DNA of 37,898 nt from Russula earlei (GCA_025769875.1 JAGFNK010000505.1:1-37898); one strand, 5' to 3'. Positions 18,976-27,790 are shown, numbered from the stretch's first letter. Notes: generated by a model from the letters alone, not told the origin. Numbers and translations: made by a program.

Positions 18976-20652
18976 ATGACCACCACTAACTCTGACCCTG
19001 CAGAATCTCATCACTCAGATGAAAGCCTGGACAACTTAGAGCATCAATTCCGAACACTTACAATACAACAACGTACATTACTCCCCCGAAATAACTCACA
19101 TAACCCCCCTTCTTATTCCGTTAATGACCCTGCTATCCCCGACTGCGGATATACAATTTTCAACTTAGCCGCCAGAGAACAACTTTTTTCTGGAATTCTC
19201 TCTCCTGGCGACTTCCGCGGTTTTCAATTACTCATGACGGACCCCCGTTTTTCCAAATTTCATCTATCCGTACAAAGAGCAGTACTTACAGATTTAGTAT
19301 GGAACCATATCACACGCTCAGCCTACATAAATACCCCCACCCCTTCCGAGTGGTCAGCCTGGCACCACGAACACGCTACCTCTACATACAACACCCCAAT
19401 GTCGTCCCCCATCTCTAGCTCATCCCCTCTTCCTATCCTTACCCCTTCCCCCACCATTAAACAGGAACCCCTCTCACCTGAAGTCATTCAACACATCATC
19501 AACCAACGAACTTTCGTCGTCCCAGACAAAACCGAGGTCCAAGACCTTGCAGCTACCCTCAACCCACTCGCCATCCGAGAAGGAACACCCTCGCCAACCC
19601 CAACCGAAGCAGACCCCACTCACCCTGGCCCCCCTTGGTTTGTTTATGAACCTTACACACATGTTCCCCCTTTTTACATTCACGTTAATGGGCGAAAACG
19701 CCTATTACCATACTTACGTATCGCCTTATATAACGACGAACCCATGCTTCTTGGGACTATGGGTCGAGGAGAGCCCACTTATGGAGAAAAACTCATCGCC
19801 CGGCCCGTTGTCTCTGCCCCTCATCCCTCTGTCTCTGCCTCTGACCTCCGCCTCCTTATTGAGGACCACCCCTTCCATTTTGATGCTGCCCAAGCCCTCG
19901 AAAACCTCCATGACCCTGGTGCTCTTGCCGACGTCTATCGTCTCCGTACCAGCTCTTTCAAGTTGAAAGTCTTGGAGGGCAAGCGCGCCTCTATCCAAGG
20001 GGCTCTAAGCGTCCTTCAAGGGCAACTCGCTGATCGACTCCATGAAATCCAGTCCCACACTAAAGAAGTCGCCGCCATCCGCAGTTGCCTTCGGGCCAAC
20101 AACACTTCCATCCGAGTCCGCCATCAACTCGACAACTTGATGACTGATGGGGGACTCACCCGCGACACTGGACCATATTACTCACTGGCAGGGAGCTACG
20201 ATAAAATTGAGGACTCAAAGGAGTCATCCACTTCCCCTTCACCGTCCATTCACCCCCCTCTCTCCCTGACCCCTCCACTCCAGTACCTCCCTCCCCGTGT
20301 CGTCGACCAGTCCCAAAACGACGCCCCCATGGGGTCACCTTCCCACTTTCCTCAAATGTTCTCTGATGACGCCAGTACCCCCAACACCCCTCTCACCCCC
20401 GCACGAATGACTAAAGCACAGCGTCACCAACTTCAGAAACGGCAGCACGTCTGCAAACACTGCAACACCAGGGGGCACTGGAACAAGGACTGTAACAGAC
20501 CTCATACTAATTGCAGCGGACAAGTGGATTGCATCCTCAGGAGAACCCACCGGAGCTACAGAGGCTTCTGCCCCAGGGCAATGGCACCCCAGAGCGCATG
20601 GCCAGAAGTCGAAGGCGATGAACTCCGCGAGTCAGGCCCTGAGACCGATTAG
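18976..20652 (+). CDS. Extra ORF after the chromodomain, with coiled coil and second CCHC knuckle (unknown function)
   Basis: The frame that encodes the chromodomain stays open for another ~558 codons to TAG 20650-20652, between pol and the polypurine tract, the place where env lies in errantiviruses. It could be translated as a C-terminal Pol extension or from ATG 18976. Visible parts: a Ser/Thr/Asp-rich start; an alpha-rich segment (YTIFNLAAREQLFSGILSPG; FHLSVQRAVLTDLVW; ITRSAYINTPTPSEWSAWH); a Pro/Ser linker; a module with PPWFVYEPYTHVPPFYIHVN and RKRLLPYLRIALYNDEPM; a likely coiled coil (LKVLEGKRASIQGALSVLQG...HEIQSHTKEVAAI); a Pro-rich linker; and CKHCNTRGHWNKDC (CX2CX4HX4C) followed by more Cys residues. 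No signal peptide or membrane segment, so not an envelope protein. I do not recognise the family; a nucleic-acid-binding accessory role is inference. Confidence 0.8.
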   Translation: MTTTNSDPAESHHSDESLDNLEHQFRTLTIQQRTLLPRNNSHNPPSYSVNDPAIPDCGYTIFNLAAREQLFSGILSPGDFRGFQLLMTDPRFSKFHLSVQRAVLTDLVWNHITRSAYINTPTPSEWSAWHHEHATSTYNTPMSSPISSSSPLPILTPSPTIKQEPLSPEVIQHIINQRTFVVPDKTEVQDLAATLNPLAIREGTPSPTPTEADPTHPGPPWFVYEPYTHVPPFYIHVNGRKRLLPYLRIALYNDEPMLLGTMGRGEPTYGEKLIARPVVSAPHPSVSASDLRLLIEDHPFHFDAAQALENLHDPGALADVYRLRTSSFKLKVLEGKRASIQGALSVLQGQLADRLHEIQSHTKEVAAIRSCLRANNTSIRVRHQLDNLMTDGGLTRDTGPYYSLAGSYDKIEDSKESSTSPSPSIHPPLSLTPPLQYLPPRVVDQSQNDAPMGSPSHFPQMFSDDASTPNTPLTPARMTKAQRHQLQKRQHVCKHCNTRGHWNKDCNRPHTNCSGQVDCILRRTHRSYRGFCPRAMAPQSAWPEVEGDELRESGPETD

Positions 20653-20670
20653 TTCGGAGAACTAAGCATG

Positions 20671-20677
20671 AGGGGGG
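20671..20677 (+). other. Polypurine tract of Gypsy-A
   Basis: AGGGGGG, a few bases before the 3' LTR start at 20683; candidate plus-strand primer site. Confidence 0.75.
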
Positions 20678-20682
20678 CATGA

Positions 20683-21306
20683 TGTTGTAATCTACCCCTT
20701 TTTCGGTTCGTCCATTATTGTTCTTCTTTGTTATCCTTGTCTCTGTGGTTACTGTTTCATCCCTTGATGGTGATCCCCTATTGTTTCACCTATTGTGTTT
20801 CACTTGTTGTGTTTCATCTATTGTGTTTCACTTATTGTGTTTCACCTATTGTCGAGTTACTTTTGCTATTGGTCTACCTTTATCTATTGTTCCGCTTATG
20901 GTGCTGTACAGCCTCGCCACATACAGTATTTAAGCGCCTGTAGAAGCTGGGGAATGCCCCAAGCTTAGCTTTGTCCCATTTCCTGTCGCATCCCTTTGCC
21001 CTGTATCCTCTCTCAATCACAACTTGTTTGTGCTGGCTCCTACCTTGCCAAAGACATTAACACACTAGGAGGAATTCTTGCATTCCCCTCACTCCTCTCT
21101 TGCTCTCTCATCGCTCTCCTCTTCTGTAGAACCAGAAGACCGACTCTGTCTGCGGGCTGAGTCATTGCCTGACTAAGCCTTGAGACGCTAAACCTCTGAA
21201 CCGGCCTCTCTTGAGCCGGCCCCCATTGAACCCTTGAACCAAGTCACAGGGACTTGGCCCCCACTGAACCTTGAGCAAACGCTCTAATGGCCGCGACGCC
21301 GTTACA
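20683..21306 (+). repeat. 3' LTR of Gypsy-A (624 bp)
   Basis: Same ends and length as the 5' LTR; ten differences, seven of them at CpG positions. Followed by GCATG at 21307-21311. In this copy the U5 reads TAATGG where the 5' LTR has TAACAG, both derivable from TAACGG. Confidence 0.95.
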
Positions 21307-21311
21307 GCATG

Positions 21312-21606
21312 TGTTGTGAAATGCAACCACAGATAGAGAGACCTCAGAGGAGGTGCTTAGTCATTGCCACCCTCTTGGGTCCGACTTGTGTGTTCAACAC
21401 TATGTGACCCAACCTGGGGACCTCAGAGGAGGGGGTTGATATGCACTCACATGATTCCCTATATCCTGGTGCAATTAAGAAAATGGCCAGACTGGTGGTT
21501 GAACCCAGGACCTCCCAGATATATACCAGGTGCTCTAACCACTGAGCTACCTAGCCTTGGGTACAGTGAAGTGGATTAATCTATATGACAGATTGTATGT
21601 CCAACA
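21312..21606 (-). mobile_element. 295-bp mini-LTR-like element carrying a tRNA-like sequence
   Basis: Starts TGTTGTGAAATGC and ends GTATGTCCAACA on the plus strand, i.e. TGTTG...CAACA termini with a perfect 5-bp inverted repeat, and is flanked by GCATG on both sides (21307-21311, 21607-21611). It interrupts the RNase H frame of Copia-B. Terminal TG...CA and a 5-bp duplication are the marks of LTR-retrotransposon integration, yet the interior has no coding sequence and contains a tRNA-like region with pol III A- and B-box matches on the minus strand. It could be a solo LTR of a TRIM/Cassandra-type non-autonomous element, or an unusual tRNA-derived SINE. Confidence 0.75.
21488..21556 (-). other. 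tRNA-like sequence with pol III A and B boxes (degenerate)
   Basis: On the minus strand: TAGCTCAGTGG (A box, 21549-21539), a D-arm GCTCAGTGGTTAGAGC with paired GCTC/GAGC, an anticodon-arm-like CCTGG-TATATAT-CTGGG, and GGTTCAACC (B box, 21505-21497) in a T-arm-like stem. The acceptor stem does not pair well and position 33 of the loop is not U, so it is not a working tRNA gene. Confidence 0.75.
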
Positions 21607-22280
21607 GCATGATCAGTCCATCTTCAATATATTGGTGAATGGCATGATGCTTGATATGGATATGTTTTTATTGTCTTTCAGTGACTGGATTGAGCATGAG
21701 ATCAACTGCACCCTGTTATCACCATGAAGTGGAATTGGATTGGAGATCTGGTAGCCGATCTCAGAGAAGAAGCTCTGATACCATGCAGCTTGATTAGCTG
21801 CATTGGCTAATGCCATATATTTGGCTTGAGTGGTACTCTGGGCAACAGTCTTCTGTTTGCATGATGACCAAGAGATCACAGCACTGGATAGTAGAAAGAC
21901 ATAGCCAAGGTGGAACAAAAGTCATCTGAATTGTCTCCAAGGCTAGAGTTGGAGTACCCATGTAGTCTGCTATCACACATGCCATCATAATGTAGCTTTG
22001 GATCTAAAGTGCTATTAAGATAAGATAGCACATATTTAGCAAGGTGTAGATGTTGCAATGAGGGATTAGATGAGTATTGGGTGAGTTGAGGGACTGCAAA
22101 TGATATGTCTGGTCTTGTCCTGATCTGCACATAGAGAAGGCTGCCAATAATACATTGAACGTGTTTTGTTTTGTCAGGCATTGCCACCCCTGAGTGCTTG
22201 ACCAAGTGGACATCTGCCCCAGAGGGCAGCAGAGTGCAGATCAGATTGGAATCCACCATCCTGAAGTGATTGATGATCTC
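21607..22280 (-). pseudogene. Copia-B pol: RT end and RNase H
   Basis: Minus-strand protein includes LPSGADVHLVKHSGVAMPDK, IIGSLLYVQIRTRPDISFAV (RT C-terminal part) and then RNase H: ISWSSCKQKTVAQSTTQAKY, LHGDN, and IEDGLIML at the break. The His/Asp-rich RNase H core is present but frameshifts occur at about 21920 and 21690. It joins 13424 on its left once the mini-element and Gypsy-A are removed, and 22890 on its right once the solo LTR is removed. Confidence 0.85.
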
Positions 22281-22889
22281 TGTTATGGTGTCGTGGCCAT
22301 AAGAGCATTAGCTCAGAGTTCAGTGGGGCCAAGTCCCTGTGACTTGGTTCAAGGGTTCAGTGGGGCTGGCTCAAAGAGACTGGATCAAAGGTTTAGCATC
22401 TCAAGGCTGAGTCAGACAATGACTTAGTCCACAGACAGAGTTGATCTCCTGGTTTCACAGAAGAGGAGGATGATGAGAGAGAGGCAGAGGAGGAAGAGGA
22501 ACACAAGGGTTCCTTGAGGTGTACTCAGGTCAAGCAAGATGAAGGCCAGCACAAGCAAGTTGTGATTTGAGAGAGGGTACAGGGCAAGGGATGCGACAGG
22601 AAATGGGACAAAGCTAACCTTGGGGCATTCCCCAGCTTCTACAGGCACTTAAATACTGCACATAGTGAGGCTGTACAGTACTATATGCAGAACAATAGAT
22701 AAAGGTAAGCCAATAGCAAAAAGTAACTCAACAATAGGTGAAACACAATAGGTGAAACACACAACAGGTGAAACAATAAGAGGTCATCAATATCAAGGGA
22801 TGAAACGGTAACCAAGGGTACGAGGGTGAAAGATAGGGAACAATAAGAAGTGAAACAGGGACAAACCGAAAGAGGGGTAGATCACAACA
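22281..22889 (-). repeat. Solo LTR of the Gypsy-A family (609 bp) in Copia-B
   Basis: On the minus strand it begins TGTTGTGATCTACCCC and ends CACCATAACA, matching the Gypsy-A LTR (TGTTGTAATCTACCCC...GCCGTTACA) throughout, at clearly lower identity. Flanked by GAGAT (minus strand; ATCTC at 22276-22280 and 22890-22894). Excision restores YILEIINHF in Copia-B RT. The R-region segment complementary to the PBS is also present in mutated form. Confidence 0.92.
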
Positions 22890-25215
22890 ATCTCCAAGAT
22901 GTACCTAGATTGATCAATGTCTAGATGCTTAGCCGAGTGATTGCACATAACATGAATCCAAGATCAGTCATTTTGTGGTGCATGGACAATGATTTCTTAA
23001 TATCTGCAATCAGTGAGAGTGAATCACCTAAGATGGTGACATCATCGACATAGAGGATAATGATTATGGTTCCCCCTGTGTCTTGGTGATGATAAACTCC
23101 AGCATCTGGGTGTGTGCATGTGAAGCTGAGCTCAGTGAGAACTCCATGGAACTGCAAGTTCCATGCACATGAGGCCTGTTTGAGGCTGTAGAGAGCCTTC
23201 TTTAAGTGACAGACTCTTTGTCTTCTTGGTTCAGAGTGATGAAACCTTGTGGTTGCTCCATGTAGATCTCTTCCTCCAGTGTGCCATTGAGGAACACCGA
23301 CTTGACATCCATTTGGTGAATCTCCCAATCTTCCAGCATGGCCAATGCTAGTAGCAGTCTCAAGGACTCAAATCTGGCAACTGGTGAGAAAGTTTAATCA
23401 TTATCAATTCCCTCTACTTGGGTGAACCCCTTTGCAACTAAATGCACATGAAATCTGCCATCAGATTTGTGTGCAAACACCCATCTTGATCTGATGGCCT
23501 TATGGCTTGGCAGCAGATTGACAAGGTCCCAGGTAGCATTCTTAGCAAGCACATCAATCTTGTATTGACACATGGCTCTCCATTCATCAGCAGAGTCCGA
23601 TGACATTGCTTCCTAAAACATAGCTGGAGTGATTGCTTCTGCTGTTGCTAATAATGCTGTATGTGATAGGCACCCCCCCACATCTGTGTTAGCAGCAAGG
23701 AATCTAGGATTAAGATGTGGATTAGACTGAAGATGCCTAGGTGAGGGTGGATGTGGTGGACCAAAGGATGGTCCTGGCAACGCTGAGTGAGGCTGGTGCA
23801 TACAAACTTGGTGCACAGGTTGCACATGTCATGGTGGAGTGTGTGGAACAGGCTGAGTGGAAGGGGTATGATAAAGTGAATTAGGTGTATTGGGATTTAG
23901 TGGGGTTTCTGGAGGTGTGGGACTAGGTGTGCAACCTTCCAGTTGATAGAGATAAGGGACAGTGAGTATCTCTGGTCCTAAAGGGACCAAGGGTTGTGCC
24001 AGAGGAGAAGTGTCACTGACATCTCCCCTGGCTGGTAGTATGTGCTCATTGAAGATAACATTGTGCAATAAAAATAACTTTTGGGTAGATTGATTCCAGA
24101 GTTGGTGACCCTTAGACCCAGACTCATACCCTATGAAGATCATCTCAACTGATCTTGGATCAAGCTTCTTCCATTTGTTGGCAGGTGTGTGCACATACGC
24201 CTTACATCCAAAGATGTGAAAATAGGAGACATCCAGAATGTGACTGTCTGTCCATAATGTATGAGGTGTGTCCCAATTGAGAGTGCATGTTGGAGTCTGA
24301 TTGTAAGTATGAACAGCTGTGTCAGTAGCAAGCTCCCAGAACCCAAGACTGAGACCAGCACTGTGAAGCATGGTGCACATCTTATCTTCAAGGGTCCGGT
24401 TCTATTATTCAGCAACTCCATTCTGTTGTGGCAAACCTGGTATTGTTAATCTGTGTTTGATCCCCCATTGATCTAAGACCAATCTGAGTGTACCTGACAA
24501 GTACTCCCCTCCACAATCCAAGTGCAATGCTTTAATCTTATTGCTAGTCTGATTTTCTGACCATGTGAGATATTTCTTAAATGCATTGGCACAATGATCT
24601 TTAGATTTGAGGAAGTACACTACTCCATAACCAGAGTAGTCATCAATAAATGTTGCCCAGTAGCTGGTGCCTTGGATAGACTGGATCTGCATCTGACTGG
24701 CTAAGTCAGTATGGATGATCTGTAGCCGATGATCCAATTGCTTAGAGGAGGCCAAGAAAGGAGGTTGCGTCTGTTTTCCAAGTTCACACCCCAGACAAGG
24801 GGAGTGATTGCAATCCTTGAAGTTAAGTGAGATTCCATTAACAAAATTGCTGTAAGTGATTAAGACATGGTGGGACATATGTCCCATGCACTGATGCCAG
24901 ATGTGAAGTGGTAAGACACCTGATTGCATGTGGAGAGCTGGAGACAAGAAATCAATGTAGAATAGATTGTGCTCCAGGTATCCTTGTGCAATCTTCCAAT
25001 CTTTGATGTAGATTTGACACCCATGTTGAGTAAATGTGATGTATCTATCCCCCCTTCCAGAGCAGTGTGCTGACTGAGAAGTAATGCACATTGGCCTCCA
25101 GAACATACATATTGTCTGTGAGGGTCAATTAAATATCTCCATTTCCTCTGGGTGGCAGGACAGACACTTATCCAGTCCTGATCTGCTTGATGATTGTGTG
25201 ATTGTCAAGACTCAC
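22890..25215 (-). pseudogene. Copia-B pol: protease end, integrase, reverse transcriptase
   Basis: Minus-strand domains from right to left: protease tail (VSLDNHTIIKQIRTG, LTLTDNMYVLEANVHYFSVS); pre-integrase finger IWHQCMGHMSHHV...CLGCELGK; integrase core with HTDLASQ, FIDDYSGYG and LDCGGEY; integrase C-terminal and linker (to ~23613); RT with AMSSDSADEWRAMCQYKIDV, LVAKGFTQVEG and an intact YVDD at about 23045-23056. Multiple stops (two adjacent near 24405, others at ~23830, ~23610, ~23395 and 25130), a frameshift near 23220, and a ~21-nt deletion at ~22955 (loss of the EIESYLGI equivalent) between short CTTGG repeats. Inactive, but with the catalytic RT motif retained. Confidence 0.88.
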
Positions 25216-25690
25216 TGTTGAACAATCCAGTTCAAGAGTGAGGGATAAGCTCAAAGATAAGTCGATAGATGTTCAAGACAGCATGAGCAAGGAGTAAGGT
25301 CCAGAGCAGTACCAAATACCAGAGAGGTACAGTATGGTTACTGGGAGCATTGAACAATTATGCAGGGAAGAGGCCAGAATGATCACAAGGGGATGGTCCT
25401 TGAAGGAGTATCCCAGGAATAGAGAGTGCTGTAAACAAATGGACAGTCTGAGGACAGTCTGCTACTTTATTGAGTGCTTATATACTACAAGAGAACTGCT
25501 AAATAAGGAACAAGTCATAACCTTGTTATCAAGCACAATTGATGGATGAGTAAGAAGTCAGGGTACACTTACTGAGCATGCTCAGTCATGCTCAGTAGGC
25601 TGCTGAGTAAGAAGGCTCCTATTGATGAGTAAGAGCCTATACTATTCATGTGTTCACCGTCTTAGTACATGTGCTAAGCACCTGATTCAT
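25216..25690 (-). repeat. Degraded LTR related to the Gypsy-C LTR
   Basis: The left edge is sharp: Copia-B protease sequence ends at CTCAC (25211-25215) and TGTTGAACAATCC begins. On the minus strand it shares with the Gypsy-C LTR (33327-34148) a block with TATATAAGC followed by CAGACTGTCCATTTGT and CTGGG-A-TACTCC. The right edge is not resolved and I found no matching CTCAC duplication. The element truncates Copia-B. Confidence 0.6.
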
Positions 25691-26143
25691 TAACTGTTAG
25701 TTAGTTTAGGGCTGGTCATTTGAGGACTTGTAGTTCAGAGAGCTTGAATTCCACCCAAATCGGCACAGAAACCCCCTCAAACATGCGGGATAAATATCTC
25801 CCTCAAAACAGCTTCAATTCATATGAAATTTATTGTCCCTGAATTGCCTAAATGAGGGCTAGGCAGCCCCATTGTTTTCATGAGATTTGAGTGAGAATTG
25901 GTGGAGCTGGACTCAAGCCACCTCCACAGGTGTATTAGGTGAATTACAACTCAAAGTCATGGTCTATATCTATTATTTTTCCCTCATGTTGTACCCATGG
26001 GCTGTCTTGAGGCAGCCCCATAGTGTTTTTGACTCAAGTGTTGTGGTGTGCAACATTGTTTCCAGTGCGATTGGAGTCATGGCCAGCCACTCATCACCCC
26101 TCTCACCTCTCCATTCTGACCATCCTTTGCCCTCATTCCCACC
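25691..26143. other. Unassigned spacer
   Basis: No coding sequence recognised. A short motif, AGGCAGCCCCAT, occurs twice (about 25859 and 26010), each followed by a GTTTT-containing string, hinting at an old duplicated or LTR-like sequence upstream of the Gag-like ORF. Confidence 0.3.
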
Positions 26144-27052
26144 ATGCCCACTGTCTCAGCCACATCAGTTCTGCCACTCCCTTCCAACTCACGTTTGGCC
26201 CTCCACACCTGCAGTTGCAGCCACGCCAGTCACACTGCCTGCATCGACCCACCATCAGTCTTCATTGTGTGCCACACTCCGCCATCAGCATGCCAACTCT
26301 GTTATAATAATTCTGAATACCTCAAGCTCAAGTGGGATCTGGAGGACCTTACTGCCTCCTCATCAAGACTCTGCATGTGTGACATAGATGAATACTACCA
26401 GAGTTTCAGGGCAATCTGCAGTCCCCTTGTCCATGCACACCAACTGTGCTACAAAGATTGCAACGAGTCATTCTGGCTTGGACTCCACCCGGACAACTGC
26501 CGGATGGTCTCCCAACATCTTGGCCCCTGGTGCACAAACGAACAGCAGAGGCACTTTGTTGATTTCCGAGAAGTGTTCAACACACTAGTCAAGATATTCT
26601 CTCAGCATCCTTGCGACATTCAGTGGGAACGCAAACTCAGTTCTTGCAATGAAGATGAAAACGAAGACGATTACATCTACCCCACACCCACACCAGCTCC
26701 CACCGTTGTCCCTGCATCGCCCATCATTGCCTTCATGTCACCTGCTCCCATCACCCCTGCGGTTCCCACCTCGTCCACCATTCCTGTCACTTCATTCACC
26801 ACTGCCATCTTCAACTCACCAGCCCCACCTGCCTCCACCATCCCAGCATCACCCGCATCCACCATCGTCACCACCTCATCTGTCCCTGCTGCCTTAGCCT
26901 CAGCCTCACCCACTGACATTTTAGTGCTGCCCACCACTTCAGCCCTTGCAGCCCTGTCTGCCACCCCCACCTTCGTCTCATCCGCTCCCACACCCTCAGT
27001 CATCTTGTCACCCTCAGTCTCATCCATTGCCTTGTCCGCCGCCATTCCATGA
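26144..27052 (+). CDS. Retroelement Gag-like ORF with Ser/Thr/Pro/Ala-rich tail
   Basis: An open frame of 302 codons from ATG 26144. The middle (residues ~55-165: YLKLKWDLEDL; YYQSFRAICSPLVHAHQLCY; FWLGLHPDNCRMVSQHLGPW; FREVFNTLVKIFSQHP) has the pattern of a Gag core common in basidiomycete gypsy-like elements (short helices, 'F.GF.P' motif, variable-aromatic end). After ~175 it becomes low-complexity, composed of Ala, Pro, Ser, Thr and Val. No zinc knuckle, protease or pol follows; Gypsy-B starts 27 bp after the stop. It may be the surviving 5' part of an element cut by Gypsy-B, or a single-gene relic. An in-frame stop lies just upstream of the ATG. Expression is not supported by anything visible. 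Confidence 0.55.
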   Translation: MPTVSATSVLPLPSNSRLALHTCSCSHASHTACIDPPSVFIVCHTPPSACQLCYNNSEYLKLKWDLEDLTASSSRLCMCDIDEYYQSFRAICSPLVHAHQLCYKDCNESFWLGLHPDNCRMVSQHLGPWCTNEQQRHFVDFREVFNTLVKIFSQHPCDIQWERKLSSCNEDENEDDYIYPTPTPAPTVVPASPIIAFMSPAPITPAVPTSSTIPVTSFTTAIFNSPAPPASTIPASPASTIVTTSSVPAALASASPTDILVLPTTSALAALSATPTFVSSAPTPSVILSPSVSSIALSAAIP

Positions 27053-27079
27053 CTAGTCCCAGCCATTGCTCCATCCCCA

Positions 27080-27705
27080 TGTTACCAAGTGGTTTGGGGT
27101 CCAGAAGATGCCGGAACACCTGAACTATGGACTGCACTGTTTGCATCATGCGTGCGTCAGATCTTGATCGTTTATGTTCGTTAATATCGCGTTTGGAATG
27201 CGTTGATTGTATCTTTCTGAAGACGTATTGAAGAAGCAATGAGTAGCATTGCTTCTGTTCCAGATGAACAGTTCCTGTACTACCACATACGTCGCTTCCT
27301 TGATTAGGAAAGTACTTATGTCACCGAGATTGCTACTAGGGAAGCACTTAATGCTTCCAGCACCGAGATCGTTTACATAGAAGCAACCTCACTTCTATGA
27401 GCTGCCTCTTGCTTCTATAGCACCAACCAGTACTACAGTAGCACAAACCTTATCCCTGTAGGGCTATATAAAGCCCCCAGTCTGTAGCAGTTGAGCCCTA
27501 AGCTTGACTTAGTTTGCCAATCCCAAACAGTCGACTCCTACCCTGTCTGCAGAGCCCCTCTCATCTTGTTGCCATACTGTAGAAGGATCTAATACTCCTC
27601 CCCCCCCACAAGTATTGCTTGCTTGACTCAAGCATATCTGCATTGGTAGGACGCGTTCATAGATGCAACCATTGATCTTATTTAAGGCACTTTGGAGCCT
27701 TAACA
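27080..27705 (+). repeat. 5' LTR of Gypsy-B (626 bp)
   Basis: TGTTACCAAGTGG...GAGCCTTAACA, with TGTTA/TAACA inverted ends. The end is placed by homology: Gypsy-A continues CAAGCTAAGCTTCC after its LTR and Gypsy-B continues TAAGTTGAGCTTCT. Contains TATATAA at 27465-27471. No partner LTR is available in the window, so the start at 27080 rests on the terminal inverted repeat and on length similarity to Gypsy-A (624 bp). Confidence 0.75.
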
Positions 27706-27717
27706 TAAGTTGAGCTT
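27706..27717 (+). other. Self-complementary primer-binding site of Gypsy-B
   Basis: TAAGTTGAGCTT directly follows the LTR and pairs along all 12 positions with AAGCTTGACTTA at 27500-27511 if two G-U pairs are allowed. Both wobble positions are explained by CpG-to-TpG change in each strand's copy. Position and spacing match Gypsy-A. Confidence 0.7.
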
Positions 27718-27790
27718 CTATCACAGACATCGCTGTGAAAGCAAACCAGAAATAGGCAGGAAGCCTTAGGACTAGGATCTAGTCATCATA

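Larger units (their letters stand above)
13425..21306 (+). mobile_element. Gypsy-A: near-intact chromodomain Ty3/gypsy element with extra 3' ORF (7882 bp)
   Basis: Two 624-bp LTRs, perfect GCATG duplications (13420-13424 and 21307-21311), self-priming-type PBS, gag with CCHC, pol (protease, RT, RNase H, integrase, chromodomain), an additional ~558-codon reading frame and a polypurine tract before the 3' LTR. By eye the LTRs differ at 10 of 624 positions (1.6%), so it is clearly younger than Copia-A. Pol carries three TGA codons and one frameshift; gag and the extra ORF are open. Confidence 0.95.
6967..25215 (-). mobile_element. Copia-B: old Ty1/copia element, host of the nested stack, 5' end lost
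   Basis: Reading on the minus strand, fragments of one copia element appear in order: protease end and integrase (25215-23830), reverse transcriptase (23825-22895), RNase H (22275-21612, then 13424-13334), stop codon and polypurine tract (7653-7607) and 3' LTR (7606-6967). Each gap is an insertion with matching 5-bp duplications: GAGAT around 22281-22889, GCATG around 21312-21606 and 13425-21306, ACCTA around 7654-13328. The reading frame is continuous when the inserts are removed (for example YILEIINHF across the solo LTR, and FINGLGLL-stop across Copia-A). The gag, the protease active site and the 5' LTR are missing; the element is cut at 25216 by another LTR. Confidence 0.85.

Noticed and set aside
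18976..20652. Envelope protein, from its env-like position
   Set aside because: No signal peptide, membrane segment or furin-like site; the zinc knuckle and coiled coil point to a cytoplasmic or nuclear protein.
20683..21306. ATG in U5 of the 3' LTR as the gag start
   Set aside because: It lies in a different frame from gag and is absent from the 5' LTR; it is best explained as CpG decay of ACG.
21488..21556. A functional tRNA gene
   Set aside because: D-arm and B box are good but the acceptor stem does not pair and the anticodon loop lacks U33; it sits inside a transposed element.
26677..27066. Minus-strand 129-aa Ala/Gly/Val/Met-rich ORF
   Set aside because: Shadow of the low-complexity tail of the Gag-like ORF on the plus strand.
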